This document shows positions 8,521 through 16,910 of a DNA stretch of 64,000 nt, in pieces (within the stretch, counting starts at the first letter, position 1; the number at the start of each line of letters is the position of its first letter). The DNA comes from Oceanospirillum sp048270425 (GTDB lineage: Bacteria > Pseudomonadota > Gammaproteobacteria > Pseudomonadales > Halomonadaceae). A program made the position numbers and the translations under genes. Location: NCBI GenBank assembly GCA_048270425.1, contig JBLWSY010000014.1, forward strand, positions 44,233 through 108,232. The letters run 5' to 3'. The notes under the pieces were generated by a model. That model was not told the origin of the DNA and searched no databases. It saw only the letters and a list, made by a program, of their open reading frames with translations.

Positions 8521-9540
8521 TTGTCTAAGTTCAGATTGGCCATTAACGGTTACGGGCGTATCGGGCAGTGCGTGCTGCGTGCCTGTTATGAGCGTCAGGA
8601 TTGCGCCGATGTTGAGGTGGTGGCGCTGAATGAGTTGTCTGATCTTGAGACCATTACCTACCTGACCCGTTATGACTCTACCCACGGTCGTTTTCCTGTG
8701 CCAGTCAGCTCTGATGAGCAGGGGCTGCTGATCAATAATCAGCCGATTCGGGTGTTAAGTCAGGCGGAACCTGAACAGCTGCCCTGGGGCGAACTGGATG
8801 TGGATCTGCTTTTGGAATGCTCCGGTTCTTTTAAAGACAGAGCTAGCGCACAGCGCCATATCGACAGTGGTGCCAAGAAACTGCTGTTCTCTCAGCCTGC
8901 AGAAGCAGATGTGGATGCTACTATCGTTTATGGGCTGAATCAGGATGAGCTGAGCCAGCAACAAACCATCGTTTCCAGCGCATCCTGCACCACCAACTGT
9001 GTGATTCCGATTCTGAAGCTGATCGACGATGCCTTTGGTATCGCTCACGGCGTAACCACGACGATTCACTCCGCGATGAATGATCAGCCGGTGATTGATG
9101 CCTATCATCAGACCGACCTGCGTCTGACCCGCGCGGCGATGAGCTCTATCGTTCCGGTGGATACCGGCTTGCCGAAAGGTATTGATCGTCTGCTGCCGCA
9201 TCTGTCCGGCAAGTTTGAGTCCCTACACCTGCGGGTGCCGACCATGAACGTCTCAGCGATGGATCTGACCTTGTGTGTACAGACGGATACCAGTGCTGAA
9301 GACGTAAACCGGGTATTGGCTGAGGCGGCGCAGAAACAGCTGTTTGGCCTATTGGGCTATACCGAAGAACCTCATGCCTCGGTAGACTTCAACCATGATC
9401 CGCGCTCCGGCATTGTAGATGGAACCCAGACACGGGTTTCCGGCAAGCGCATGGTAAAAATTCTATGCTGGTTTGATAACGAATGGGGCTACGCCAACCG
9501 TATGCTGGATACTGCCCTGAGCTGGCTGAAGAGCAACTAG
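8521..9540 (+). CDS. epd: Erythrose-4-phosphate dehydrogenase (GAPDH family)
   Basis: A 339-residue NAD-dependent dehydrogenase oxidising D-erythrose 4-phosphate to 4-phosphoerythronate, the first step of the DXP-dependent pyridoxal phosphate pathway. The Rossmann motif GYGRIG is at residues 10-15 and the active-site loop SASCTTNC at 153-160 with catalytic Cys156. The segment ALNELSD matches Epd rather than glycolytic GAPDH, as do the length (E. coli Epd 339) and the position between tkt and pgk. Activity on glyceraldehyde 3-phosphate cannot be excluded. Translation is read from a TTG codon, because GGTGGAG lies just before it and the conserved N-terminus begins there. Confidence 0.92.
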   Translation: MSKFRLAINGYGRIGQCVLRACYERQDCADVEVVALNELSDLETITYLTRYDSTHGRFPVPVSSDEQGLLINNQPIRVLSQAEPEQLPWGELDVDLLLECSGSFKDRASAQRHIDSGAKKLLFSQPAEADVDATIVYGLNQDELSQQQTIVSSASCTTNCVIPILKLIDDAFGIAHGVTTTIHSAMNDQPVIDAYHQTDLRLTRAAMSSIVPVDTGLPKGIDRLLPHLSGKFESLHLRVPTMNVSAMDLTLCVQTDTSAEDVNRVLAEAAQKQLFGLLGYTEEPHASVDFNHDPRSGIVDGTQTRVSGKRMVKILCWFDNEWGYANRMLDTALSWLKSN

Positions 9541-9704
9541 CGAGCATAAGAGCAGTTAGGTCTCTTTATCGTCAGACCTGAAAAGATTACCGGATCACTC
9601 CGGAACCCCACGGGCAGACTGACATGCTGCCGGTGGCTATAAAGACTCACGAATTCTGAAACGACACTCTATTTCTGAAACGATACTAACGGCAGGACAA
9701 ACTC

Positions 9705-10913
9705 ATGACCGTATTAAAAATGACCGATCTGAAACTGACCGGAAAACGCGTACTGATCCGTGAAGATCTGAACGTGCCGGTTAAAGATGGCAAGGTAGCT
9801 TCTGACGCCCGTATCCGTGCGTCTCTGCCAACCATTGAGCGTGCTCTGAACGCTGGCGCTAAAGTGCTGGTAATGTCTCACCTGGGTCGTCCGACCGAAG
9901 GCGAGTACGCAGAAGAGTTCTCTCTGGCACCGGTAGCCAACTACCTGTCTGAAGCTCTGGGTTGTGAAGTGCGTCTGGAAAAAGATTACCTGAACGGTGT
10001 TGACGTTGCCGAAGGTGAGTTGGTTATTCTGGAAAACGTACGTTTCAACAAAGGCGAGAAGAAAGACGAGGATGACCTGTCCCGCGCTTATGGCTCACTT
10101 TGCGATATCTTCGTGATGGATGCGTTTGGCACGGCACACCGTGCACAGGCATCGACTCACGGTGTGGCCCGTTTTGCTCCTGTTGCCTGTGCCGGTCCTC
10201 TGCTGGCGGCTGAACTGGATGCACTGGAAAAAGCGCTGGCAAACCCTGCTAAGCCAATGGCAGCAATTGTGGGTGGTTCTAAAGTATCCACCAAGCTGGA
10301 AGTACTGAATGCCCTGTCCGGCAAGTGCGATCAGCTGATCGTGGGTGGCGGTATTGCCAATACCTTTATTGCTGCAGCCGGTTACAATGTCGGTAAATCG
10401 CTGTACGAGGCAGACCTGATTCCTGTAGCAAAGGGCATGATGGCCAAAGCCTCTATCCCAATCCCTGTGGATGTGGTTGTCGCGAAAGAGTTCAGTGAAT
10501 CAGCAGAAGCTGTCGTTAAGAAAGTCGACGAAGTGGCTGATGACGAGATGATTCTGGATATCGGCCCTGAAACGGCAGCCCAGCTGGCAGCCCAGCTGAA
10601 AGATGCTAAGACGATTCTGTGGAACGGCCCGGTAGGCGTATTTGAAATCGACCAGTTCGGTAATGGCACCAAAGCTCTGTCTCTGGCGATTGCTGAGAGC
10701 GAAGGCTTCTCTATCGCGGGTGGTGGCGACACTCTGGCCGCGATCGACAAGTACGACATCGAAGACAAGGTGTCTTACATCTCTACCGGTGGTGGTGCTT
10801 TCCTGGAGTACGTGGAAGGTAAAACCCTGCCGGCGGTTGCGGCACTGGAACTGGCTGCCAAGCTGCAGGCTGGTGATGTGGATACCTGCTGTGGTAATGG
10901 CTGCTGCGATTAA
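9705..10913 (+). CDS. pgk: Phosphoglycerate kinase with cysteine-rich C-terminal tail
   Basis: A 402-residue glycolytic and gluconeogenic enzyme that interconverts 1,3-bisphosphoglycerate plus ADP and 3-phosphoglycerate plus ATP. The N-terminal substrate loop REDLNVP (20-26), the SHLGRP motif, the hinge GGSKVSTK and the C-terminal GGGDT nucleotide motif are all present. ATG start after GGCAGGA. The protein is longer than the usual 387-395 residues because it ends in CCGNGCCD (395-402), four cysteines in eight residues, a tail absent from model Pgk proteins. The role of the tail is unknown. It is read in the same direction as epd, 164 bp away, and precedes fba. Confidence 0.97.
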   Translation: MTVLKMTDLKLTGKRVLIREDLNVPVKDGKVASDARIRASLPTIERALNAGAKVLVMSHLGRPTEGEYAEEFSLAPVANYLSEALGCEVRLEKDYLNGVDVAEGELVILENVRFNKGEKKDEDDLSRAYGSLCDIFVMDAFGTAHRAQASTHGVARFAPVACAGPLLAAELDALEKALANPAKPMAAIVGGSKVSTKLEVLNALSGKCDQLIVGGGIANTFIAAAGYNVGKSLYEADLIPVAKGMMAKASIPIPVDVVVAKEFSESAEAVVKKVDEVADDEMILDIGPETAAQLAAQLKDAKTILWNGPVGVFEIDQFGNGTKALSLAIAESEGFSIAGGGDTLAAIDKYDIEDKVSYISTGGGAFLEYVEGKTLPAVAALELAAKLQAGDVDTCCGNGCCD

Positions 10914-10940
10914 TCCGCAACCTTAAATAAATAACACGGA

Positions 10941-11009
10941 AGCCGGTGGCTGGGTTTTGATCATTCTGAGACTTTTTTCAGGGTGAGAACCGAGCCAGAC
11001 CGGCTTTTT
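10941..11009 (+). terminator. Terminator after pgk
   Basis: Arms AGCCGGT and ACCGGCT with an extended, imperfect second stem (GGCTGGGTT / AACCGAGCC) end in a T5 run. It implies that fba is transcribed at least partly from its own promoter, located in the following 118 bp. Confidence 0.7.
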
Positions 11010-11127
11010 CGCGATACACTAGCGCCATTCATGCGACGGAGCTGCAATGTGCTGAATTGAGCATATTCTCCGGGTATCGCTTTGCTATTCTTAATTGATT
11101 CTTTGACGATTTTAAAAGGAAACAATC

Positions 11128-12192
11128 ATGGCTTTAATTAGTATGCGCCAGATGCTGGATCACGCTGCCGAACACGGTTACGGCGTACCAGCCTTTAACG
11201 TCAACAACCTGGAACAGATGCGTGCGATCATGATCGCAGCAGACAAAACCGATTCTCCGGTTATCGTTCAGGCTTCTGCTGGCGCTCGTAAGTACGCGGG
11301 TGCTCCTTTCCTGCGTCACCTGATTCTGGCGGCGATTGAAGAGTTTCCACATATTCCTGTTTGTATGCATCAGGATCACGGCACCAGCCCTGATGTTTGT
11401 CAGCGTTCTATCCAGCTGGGCTTCAGCTCCGTAATGATGGACGGCTCTCTGATGGACGACGGCAAAACGCCTGCGTCTTACGAGTACAATGTTGATGTTA
11501 CCCGTCGCACCGTTGAAATGGCCCACGCTTGTGGTGTTTCTGTAGAAGGTGAGCTGGGCTGCCTGGGGTCTCTGGAAACCGGTCAGGCCGGTGAAGAAGA
11601 TGGCGTTGGTGCAGAAGGCACGCTGGATATGGACCAGATGCTGACTGACCCGGAAGAAGCCGCTGACTTCGTTAAGAAAACCGGTGTTGATGCACTGGCT
11701 ATCGCGATCGGTACTTCTCACGGCGCTTACAAGTTCACTAAGAAGCCTACCGGTGACGTACTGCGTATTGACCGCATCAAAGAGATCCACGAGCGTATTC
11801 CGGATACTCACCTGGTCATGCACGGTTCTTCTTCTGTACCTCAGGAGTGGCTGGCAGTAATCAACGAGTTCGGTGGCGAAATCCCTGAAACTTACGGTGT
11901 TCCGGTTGAAGAGATCGTTGAAGGTATCAAGCACGGTGTTCGTAAAGTCAACATCGATACTGACCTGCGTCTGGCCTCTACCGGTGCGATCCGTCGTTTC
12001 CTGGCGGAAAACCCATCTGAGTTCGACCCACGTAAATACTTCAAAGCGTCTATGGATGCGATGGTTCAGGTTTGTGTGGATCGTTACGAAGCTTTCGGTA
12101 CTGCGGGTAACGCCAGCAAGATCAACGCTCAGTCTCTGGAAATCATGTACCAGCGTTACCTGACCGGTGAGCTGGATCCTAAGGTAAAATAA
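11128..12192 (+). CDS. fba: Class II fructose-bisphosphate aldolase
   Basis: A 354-residue zinc aldolase that joins or splits fructose 1,6-bisphosphate and the two triose phosphates. Metal-ligand and active-site segments of class II enzymes are present: MHQDHGTSPD with a zinc His, EGELGCLG, IGTSHGAYK, HGSSSVP and NIDTDLRLAS. The sequence resembles the subgroup often labelled Calvin-cycle subtype (CbbA-like), but here it sits with glycolytic pgk, not with Calvin genes. ATG start after AAAGGA. It completes the tkt-epd-pgk-fba block and is followed by a terminator. Confidence 0.96.
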   Translation: MALISMRQMLDHAAEHGYGVPAFNVNNLEQMRAIMIAADKTDSPVIVQASAGARKYAGAPFLRHLILAAIEEFPHIPVCMHQDHGTSPDVCQRSIQLGFSSVMMDGSLMDDGKTPASYEYNVDVTRRTVEMAHACGVSVEGELGCLGSLETGQAGEEDGVGAEGTLDMDQMLTDPEEAADFVKKTGVDALAIAIGTSHGAYKFTKKPTGDVLRIDRIKEIHERIPDTHLVMHGSSSVPQEWLAVINEFGGEIPETYGVPVEEIVEGIKHGVRKVNIDTDLRLASTGAIRRFLAENPSEFDPRKYFKASMDAMVQVCVDRYEAFGTAGNASKINAQSLEIMYQRYLTGELDPKVK

Positions 12193-12230
12193 CCCCTCGG
12201 GTGTTATAAGCCTTAAGCGCTATGATTCCG

Positions 12231-12265
12231 AACCCGTACCGGTTTTTGCTGGTGCGGGTTTTTTT
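12231..12265 (+). terminator. Intrinsic terminator after fba
   Basis: Arms AACCCGTACC and GGTGCGGGTT (one mismatch) with a 10-base loop and a long T run ending near 12265, 39 bp after the fba stop. Confidence 0.88.
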
Positions 12266-12324
12266 ATTCCGGCAGAATTTGCCTGAAGCAACAGAAGACA
12301 CCTTTAGCATAGGGTCAAAAGCCG

Positions 12325-12468
12325 ATGGAAGAATTTATCCACAACCACATCAACGGCATTGTTGTGGTGCTGGCGCTTTTAGTGGTGCCGTTTTATCTGC
12401 AGAAGATGCAGCAGTGGCACAAGGCCAGTCAAAAGCGCAAACGGGAACGAAAAAAGCGGCTCCGCTAA
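12325..12468 (+). CDS. Small single-pass membrane protein (47 aa), hypothetical
   Basis: An ATG-started 47-codon frame encodes a short N-terminus, one hydrophobic segment at about residues 10-26 (NGIVVVLALLVVPFYL region), and a strongly basic C-terminus rich in Lys and Arg. This is a typical layout for a small inner-membrane protein with its tail in the cytoplasm. An AGGG sequence lies nine bases upstream as a modest ribosome site. Its stop codon lies inside the loop of a terminator hairpin. No family is recognised, and the frame could be fortuitous, though the composition argues for a real peptide. Confidence 0.45.
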   Translation: MEEFIHNHINGIVVVLALLVVPFYLQKMQQWHKASQKRKRERKKRLR

Positions 12469-12477
12469 GCCGCTTTT
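12452..12477. terminator. Bidirectional terminator between small ORF and GST gene
   Basis: A perfect 9-bp stem AAAAGCGGC / GCCGCTTTT with an eight-base loop. It contains the stop codon of the small membrane ORF, and lies downstream of the GST gene on the other strand, so it may serve both. Confidence 0.7.
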
Positions 12478-12578
12478 CTTCGTACCTATTTTTCGTATCT
12501 GTTCTTAGTAACGGTTATTCGTAACCGCGTCAGAGCTTAGAAAATTACGATCTGTGCAGGCATATCAAAGACTAGCCA

Positions 12579-13232
12579 TCAAAGCTCGACCTCTTCCTCC
12601 GGAATGATTTCCTTCTCTGCCTTAGCATCACGCAGCCATTCCTGATAAGCCTCAAGGGCCAGTACCTGATCAACATATCTCTGCAGATTTTCCGGCAGCT
12701 CAATACCGTAGGTATTAAAGCGACTGGCAACCGGCGCGTAGAAAGCATCCGCAATGGAAAAACCACCCAGCAACCAGGGACCGCCAGAGCGCTCCAGCAG
12801 CTGTTGCCAGAGGGCGATAATGCGGTCGATATCTTTTTGCGCGTTTTCACTGGCTTTAAAGCCGGTGTAACTGCGGCGCACATTCATCGGTAGTTCGTGA
12901 CGCAGGTCCGGGAAGCCTGAATGCATCTCGGCCACTGCTGATCGCCCCAGTGACATCAGCTGCAGATCCTCCGGCCAGCCTTTCCCATCCAGAAAGCGCA
13001 GGTTGATGTATTCGCACACCGCCAGAGAATCCCACACCGCCAAGTCGCCATCCTTAATTACCGGCACCTTGTTGCAGGGAGTATGTTCGGCCATCAGTTG
13101 CGGCATCTGCTCGGTAAACAGAGGAATGCGGATCTCTTCAAAACCGATACCGAACTGCTTCAGCAGCAGCCAGGGGCGCAGAGACCAGGAAGAGTAGTTT
13201 TTGTTGCCGATCACGAGTACTGGCTTAGCCAT
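12579..13232 (-). CDS. Glutathione S-transferase family protein
   Basis: A 217-residue cytoplasmic protein with an N-terminal thioredoxin-like domain and a C-terminal helical domain. The N-terminus contains NYSSWSLRPW, the glutathione-site Ser region of many bacterial GSTs, and NKVPVIKDGD with the conserved cis-proline of the fold, followed by the DSLAVCEYI segment that binds the glutathione glutamyl group. The substrate is not predictable. An in-frame extension to 13310 is possible, but the ATG at 13232 is preferred because GGAGG lies five bases before it and the family N-terminus starts there. It is divergent from a LysR gene that may regulate it. Confidence 0.88.
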   Translation of the reverse strand: MAKPVLVIGNKNYSSWSLRPWLLLKQFGIGFEEIRIPLFTEQMPQLMAEHTPCNKVPVIKDGDLAVWDSLAVCEYINLRFLDGKGWPEDLQLMSLGRSAVAEMHSGFPDLRHELPMNVRRSYTGFKASENAQKDIDRIIALWQQLLERSGGPWLLGGFSIADAFYAPVASRFNTYGIELPENLQRYVDQVLALEAYQEWLRDAKAEKEIIPEEEVEL

Positions 13233-13490
13233 GGGGACCTCCGTTTCTGAGTCCGGTAATAAGCGTTTTTGGTTAAGGGGTTGATGGTAGGGCTTGTTTA
13301 AAAAGCTCAATCGAGTGTGCCCCTGAAGCTCTCCGGCAACAAACGAATAAAATTTAAGCCAGACATAACACAGGCTTATGCTGCTGGTGAGCGCCCTGTT
13401 TTTTTGCCACTATTCAGCCCTCTTTCTTGTATTTTTAGCCTCTACTATTTTTAGTCTTTTAGTTTTTAACGACTCAGGTGATTTCACGAT

Positions 13491-14345
13491 ATGGATACCG
13501 AACTGCTCCGAAGCTTTATCGCCGTGGTGGACACCGGCAGTTTTACCCGGGCGGCCCGGCAGATATTCCGCACTCAGGCGGCGGTCAGTCAGCAGATGAA
13601 ACGGCTGGAACAGAGTCTTGGCAAAACCCTGTTTGATCGTGAGGGCAGGGCGCTGGAGTTAACCGCCGATGGCAAAGCCCTGGTCAGTTACGCGCGACGT
13701 ATCCTGAATCTGCATGATGAAGCGCTGCAGAAACTGCAGCAGGAACCGGAGCGTCGTCCGCTACGGGTCGGTTGCCCGGATGATTATCTGGTCACCGTGA
13801 TGCCGAAACTGATCGGCCTGATTCATCAGCATCTGCCGGGACTTGAGGTGCAGGTGTTTGGCGGTTCCAGCAGTCGCCTGCGGCCCCAGCTTGATGCCGG
13901 TGAGCTGGATCTTTCGGTGATGACCCGACGTGCCGAGACGGATGAAGGCTATCTGTTGTATCAGGATCAGGGCGTTTGGGTTTTGCCACCGGGAAAATCA
14001 CCCGAGGATTATGACTGCCTGCCGTTAGCGCTGGCAGAGCCGGACTGTAAATTTCACAGTACCGCCCTTGATGGGCTGGATAAACTGGGGCGTGATTATC
14101 AGGTGCTGGCCGTGGCCAACAGCACCCTGTTTCTCTCCGAGATGGTACGTCGGAACGGCATGATCAGCGCCATGATCCGCTCCAGCGCGCCGCAGGATCT
14201 GACCCTGGTCGAGGCGGGTACCCTGTTACCGGAACTGACCTCGGTTTCTGTCGCTCTGGTGATGTCGGCAACAGCCCATCCCAAAATGCCTGCGGCACTG
14301 GTGCAGCAGATCAGCCAGCAGTTTGCGGCGCATCCGGCCGGTTAG
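13491..14345 (+). CDS. LysR-family transcriptional regulator
   Basis: A 284-residue regulator with an N-terminal winged helix-turn-helix (about residues 3-62, with the characteristic SFTRAARQIFRTQAAVSQQM helix pair and LEQSLGKTLFDR) and a C-terminal periplasmic-binding-like effector domain (about 90-280). LysR proteins usually activate a divergent gene in response to a small ligand; the divergent neighbour is the GST gene, with 258 bp between them, so that is the natural target by context. The ligand is unknown. Direct evidence is limited to the domain pattern and arrangement. Confidence 0.93.
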   Translation: MDTELLRSFIAVVDTGSFTRAARQIFRTQAAVSQQMKRLEQSLGKTLFDREGRALELTADGKALVSYARRILNLHDEALQKLQQEPERRPLRVGCPDDYLVTVMPKLIGLIHQHLPGLEVQVFGGSSSRLRPQLDAGELDLSVMTRRAETDEGYLLYQDQGVWVLPPGKSPEDYDCLPLALAEPDCKFHSTALDGLDKLGRDYQVLAVANSTLFLSEMVRRNGMISAMIRSSAPQDLTLVEAGTLLPELTSVSVALVMSATAHPKMPAALVQQISQQFAAHPAG

Positions 14346-14466
14346 TTGCTTCTGTGGCAGGCGAGCCTTATAGACGCTGGCTTTATATACAGTTATTTTC
14401 GTAGGCAGTGAGTGACGTCTGGTTTAATATGCCAACCGCATAAATCTGCTGATACGGAGTGACACT

Positions 14467-15612
14467 ATGGCGGAACAAGCGCTGATGAAAGAGGGGCTGA
14501 ATGCCGCCGCAATAACGCATCTGGCTCAGGTGCTGCAACGGGCATGGCCGGCGTTTCCAGCCGAAGACTTTATCCGGTTGTGCTGCCAACCGCTGGAACA
14601 GTTAGAGCTCAAACAGCGCATCCGTCATGTGATTCAGGTACTGCAACAGACGCTTCCGGCTGAATTTGAAGGGGCTGTACCTGTGCTGGAAGCCTTTGCC
14701 AGGCACTGGCAACCCGCAGATTCCACTTCACCTTTGCGGGGCTTTCCGGTCTGGCCGGTGATCGATTATGTTGCCGAAGCCGGTCTGCATCAGCCGGAGC
14801 TGGCGCTGCCTCTGCTGAAAACCCTGACCCCGCTGTTCAGTGCCGAGTTTGCAATCCGCCCCTTTATCCTCGCTCACCCGGAACTGAGCTACCGCTTTCT
14901 GCATCAGTGGCTGGAGGATGATAATCCCCATGTCCGGCGTTTGGTTTCGGAAGGTACCCGACCGCGTCTGCCTTGGGGGCAGCAGCTGAAACCCTTGATT
15001 TCGGAGCCGACTCCGAACCTGCCACTGCTGAACGCCTTGGTGGATGATGACAGTGACTATGTCCGTCGCTCGGTCGCCAATCATCTGAATGATATCGCCA
15101 AAGATCATCCGCTCTGGGTGGTGGACTGTTGTCGCCGCTGGCAGTCAGAGGCGGATTCCGGTAATCGTCAGCGTCGGGATTGGGTGATACGTCATGCCAC
15201 CAGAACACTGGTCAAGCAGGGGTTGCCCGAGGTCTTTCAGTTACTGGGTTATGAGGCAGAACCTGCCTTAGCGGTGGAACTGAGCTCAGTAACGGAGCAG
15301 CTGACTCTGGGAGATACACTGGCGTTTAACCTGACGCTGACCCCGCAAAAAGCCGGAGCCCAGAAGCTGGTGGTTGATTACGTGATTCATCACGTTAAAG
15401 CCAACGGCGCTCTGAGTCCCAAGGTGTTTAAGCTGAAAAACCTTGTCCTGACTCAGCCTCTTGAACTGAGCAAGCAACATGCGATCCGGGCGATTACGAC
15501 ACGGCGCTATTATTCTGGTCAGCACCTGCTGCAGATTTTGGTGAATGGTCGTGTGATGGCAGAGCAGTCTTTCCGGCTGCATCTGCCGGAAACAGAGCGC
15601 ACTGCGGATTGA
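14467..15612 (+). CDS. alkC: AlkC-type DNA alkylation repair glycosylase with C-terminal Ig-like domain
   Basis: A 381-residue protein of the HEAT-like-repeat DNA glycosylase superfamily, which removes bulky or cationic methylated bases such as 3-methyladenine without base flipping. Residues 1-265 are helical repeats including NPHVRRLVSEGTRPRLPWG and SDYVRRSVANHLNDIAKDHP, hallmark segments of AlkC/AlkD proteins. Residues of about 275-375 are beta-rich and match the immunoglobulin-like tail described for Pseudomonas AlkC. ATG start with an ACGGAG site. Its closest neighbours are unrelated; ogt, another alkylation repair gene, lies 5 kb downstream. Family assignment is good; AlkC versus another subfamily is an inference from the Ig-like tail. 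Confidence 0.85.
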   Translation: MAEQALMKEGLNAAAITHLAQVLQRAWPAFPAEDFIRLCCQPLEQLELKQRIRHVIQVLQQTLPAEFEGAVPVLEAFARHWQPADSTSPLRGFPVWPVIDYVAEAGLHQPELALPLLKTLTPLFSAEFAIRPFILAHPELSYRFLHQWLEDDNPHVRRLVSEGTRPRLPWGQQLKPLISEPTPNLPLLNALVDDDSDYVRRSVANHLNDIAKDHPLWVVDCCRRWQSEADSGNRQRRDWVIRHATRTLVKQGLPEVFQLLGYEAEPALAVELSSVTEQLTLGDTLAFNLTLTPQKAGAQKLVVDYVIHHVKANGALSPKVFKLKNLVLTQPLELSKQHAIRAITTRRYYSGQHLLQILVNGRVMAEQSFRLHLPETERTAD

Positions 15613-15671
15613 CGGCACTAGCCAGCCCAGTACACTTGCCGCTTAAGAATTTTCAGCCTGTGGATAAAACA

Positions 15672-16034
15672 ATGTCATTTGATAAGTTACGAAGCCTTGT
15701 CTATTCAACCGAAACTGGCCGCCTGTGCCCGGATTGTGAGCAGCCGGTCGATGCCTGTACCTGTAAACAGGCCGATGATGTGGTGCCGGATGGTGACGGC
15801 ATTGTTCGCCTCAAGCGTGAAACCAAAGGGCGAAAAGGCAAGGGTGTGACGCTGATCGAAGGCGTACCGGTAACACCTGCGGAACTGAAAAAGCTGGCTA
15901 AAGAGCTGAAAACCCGCTGTGGTGTTGGCGGTGCGGTTAAGGATCATGTGATTGAGATTCAGGGTGATCAGCGTGACCTGCTGATGACTTTGCTGACCGA
16001 TAAAGGCTTTAAGGTGAAAAAGGCCGGTGGCTGA
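15672..16034 (+). CDS. yciH: SUI1/eIF1-family translation factor YciH
   Basis: A 120-residue small basic protein of the SUI1 (eIF1) family, thought to influence start-codon and initiator tRNA selection at the 30S ribosome. The N-terminal part has a Cys pattern (CPDCEQPVDACTC) and the C-terminal half carries the SUI1 core, KTRCGVGGAVKDHVIEIQGD followed by GFKVKKAGG at the end. E. coli YciH is 108 residues. An upstream in-frame start at 15609 would add a non-conserved extension, so the ATG at 15672 (MSFDKLRSLVYSTETG) is preferred. It overlaps the next gene by eight bases, suggesting one transcript. Confidence 0.92.
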   Translation: MSFDKLRSLVYSTETGRLCPDCEQPVDACTCKQADDVVPDGDGIVRLKRETKGRKGKGVTLIEGVPVTPAELKKLAKELKTRCGVGGAVKDHVIEIQGDQRDLLMTLLTDKGFKVKKAGG

Positions 16035-16320
16035 TTGGTTTCTCTATGTGATTGAAACCGATGGTGGTCGCCTTTATACCGGTATCACTACGGATGTTGA
16101 GCGTCGTTTTGCGGAACACGAGTCCGGCAAGGGCGCGCGTTTTATGCGAGGGCGTAAAATCTATCTGCTGCGTCATCAGCAGAAGCTGGGCAGTCGTAGT
16201 CTGGCATTGAAAGCGGAATACGCCTTCAAGCAGTTGCCCCGACAGCGCAAACTTTACTGGATTGAGCGGGGGCATATTCCTTTCGACATGGATAGCGGCA
16301 AATTAGCGCAGGGGACCTAA
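16027..16320 (+). CDS. GIY-YIG domain protein (YhbQ/UPF0213-like)
   Basis: A 97-residue single-domain member of the GIY-YIG nuclease superfamily. The motif is YVIE...LYTGIT near the N-terminus, followed by the conserved Arg in VERRFAEHESGKGARF and the catalytic Glu in LKAEYAFKQL. E. coli YhbQ, a homologue of about 100 residues, has reported DNA-processing activity, but the biological role is poorly defined. The start is GTG, inside the last codons of yciH, which indicates translational coupling. Confidence 0.88.
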   Translation: MADWFLYVIETDGGRLYTGITTDVERRFAEHESGKGARFMRGRKIYLLRHQQKLGSRSLALKAEYAFKQLPRQRKLYWIERGHIPFDMDSGKLAQGT

Positions 16321-16381
16321 AAGAGTACCGGCCTGATAGGCCTCTGCTTATAATGCCTGAGTTGTTAACAAGAAGGCTCTA

Positions 16382-16849
16382 ATGCATGAGGCTAACCTCA
16401 ATATCAGAGCCGCATTCATAGATTACGAGTACCGGATTATGAGCACAGCAGAAGATAATCGCGCTTACGGCGAAGGTGATAAATCATTTCTGACAGCCGG
16501 TGGTGAAGCTGGGTTGAAGCAATTAGCGGATGATTTTTATCAGGCGATGTGTACCTTGCCGCAAGCACAACATATTCTCAGTATGCATGAGGAAGATCTG
16601 GCGATTTCCAGCGATAAACTCTATCGCTTTCTTTGCGGTTGGTTGGGTGGTCCCAAGCTATACCGGGAAAAATACGGCGCTATCGCCATTCCTAAGGCAC
16701 ACGCCCATCTGGATATTGGTATTGAAGAACGGGACGCCTGGTTGGCTTGTATGGCCGAGGCGTTAAAAGATAAAGATTACCCGCAGGATTTTAAAGAATA
16801 CTTGCTGGAAGCTCTGATGTTTCCGGCTAACCGTTGTCGTAATCGTTAG
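16382..16849 (+). CDS. Group II truncated haemoglobin
   Basis: A 155-residue haem protein of the 2-on-2 truncated globin family, group II (TrHbO). The signature FLCGWLGGPKLYREKYG, the proximal His region AHAHLDIG, and DAWLACMAEAL with the group II Trp are all present. Such proteins bind oxygen and handle NO or peroxide. The ATG at 16382 has AGAAGG five bases upstream; an internal ATG at 16439 would give a 136-residue protein closer to family length. A TATAAT hexamer at 16349-16354 is a plausible -10 box with a poor -35. No reductase gene is adjacent. Confidence 0.9.
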   Translation: MHEANLNIRAAFIDYEYRIMSTAEDNRAYGEGDKSFLTAGGEAGLKQLADDFYQAMCTLPQAQHILSMHEEDLAISSDKLYRFLCGWLGGPKLYREKYGAIAIPKAHAHLDIGIEERDAWLACMAEALKDKDYPQDFKEYLLEALMFPANRCRNR

Positions 16850-16910
16850 CCTCTTCGCGGGCGTTGCTTTGTTCTCGCCCCAGAAAGCGGACCCGGTAAG
16901 GGCTGCTTTA

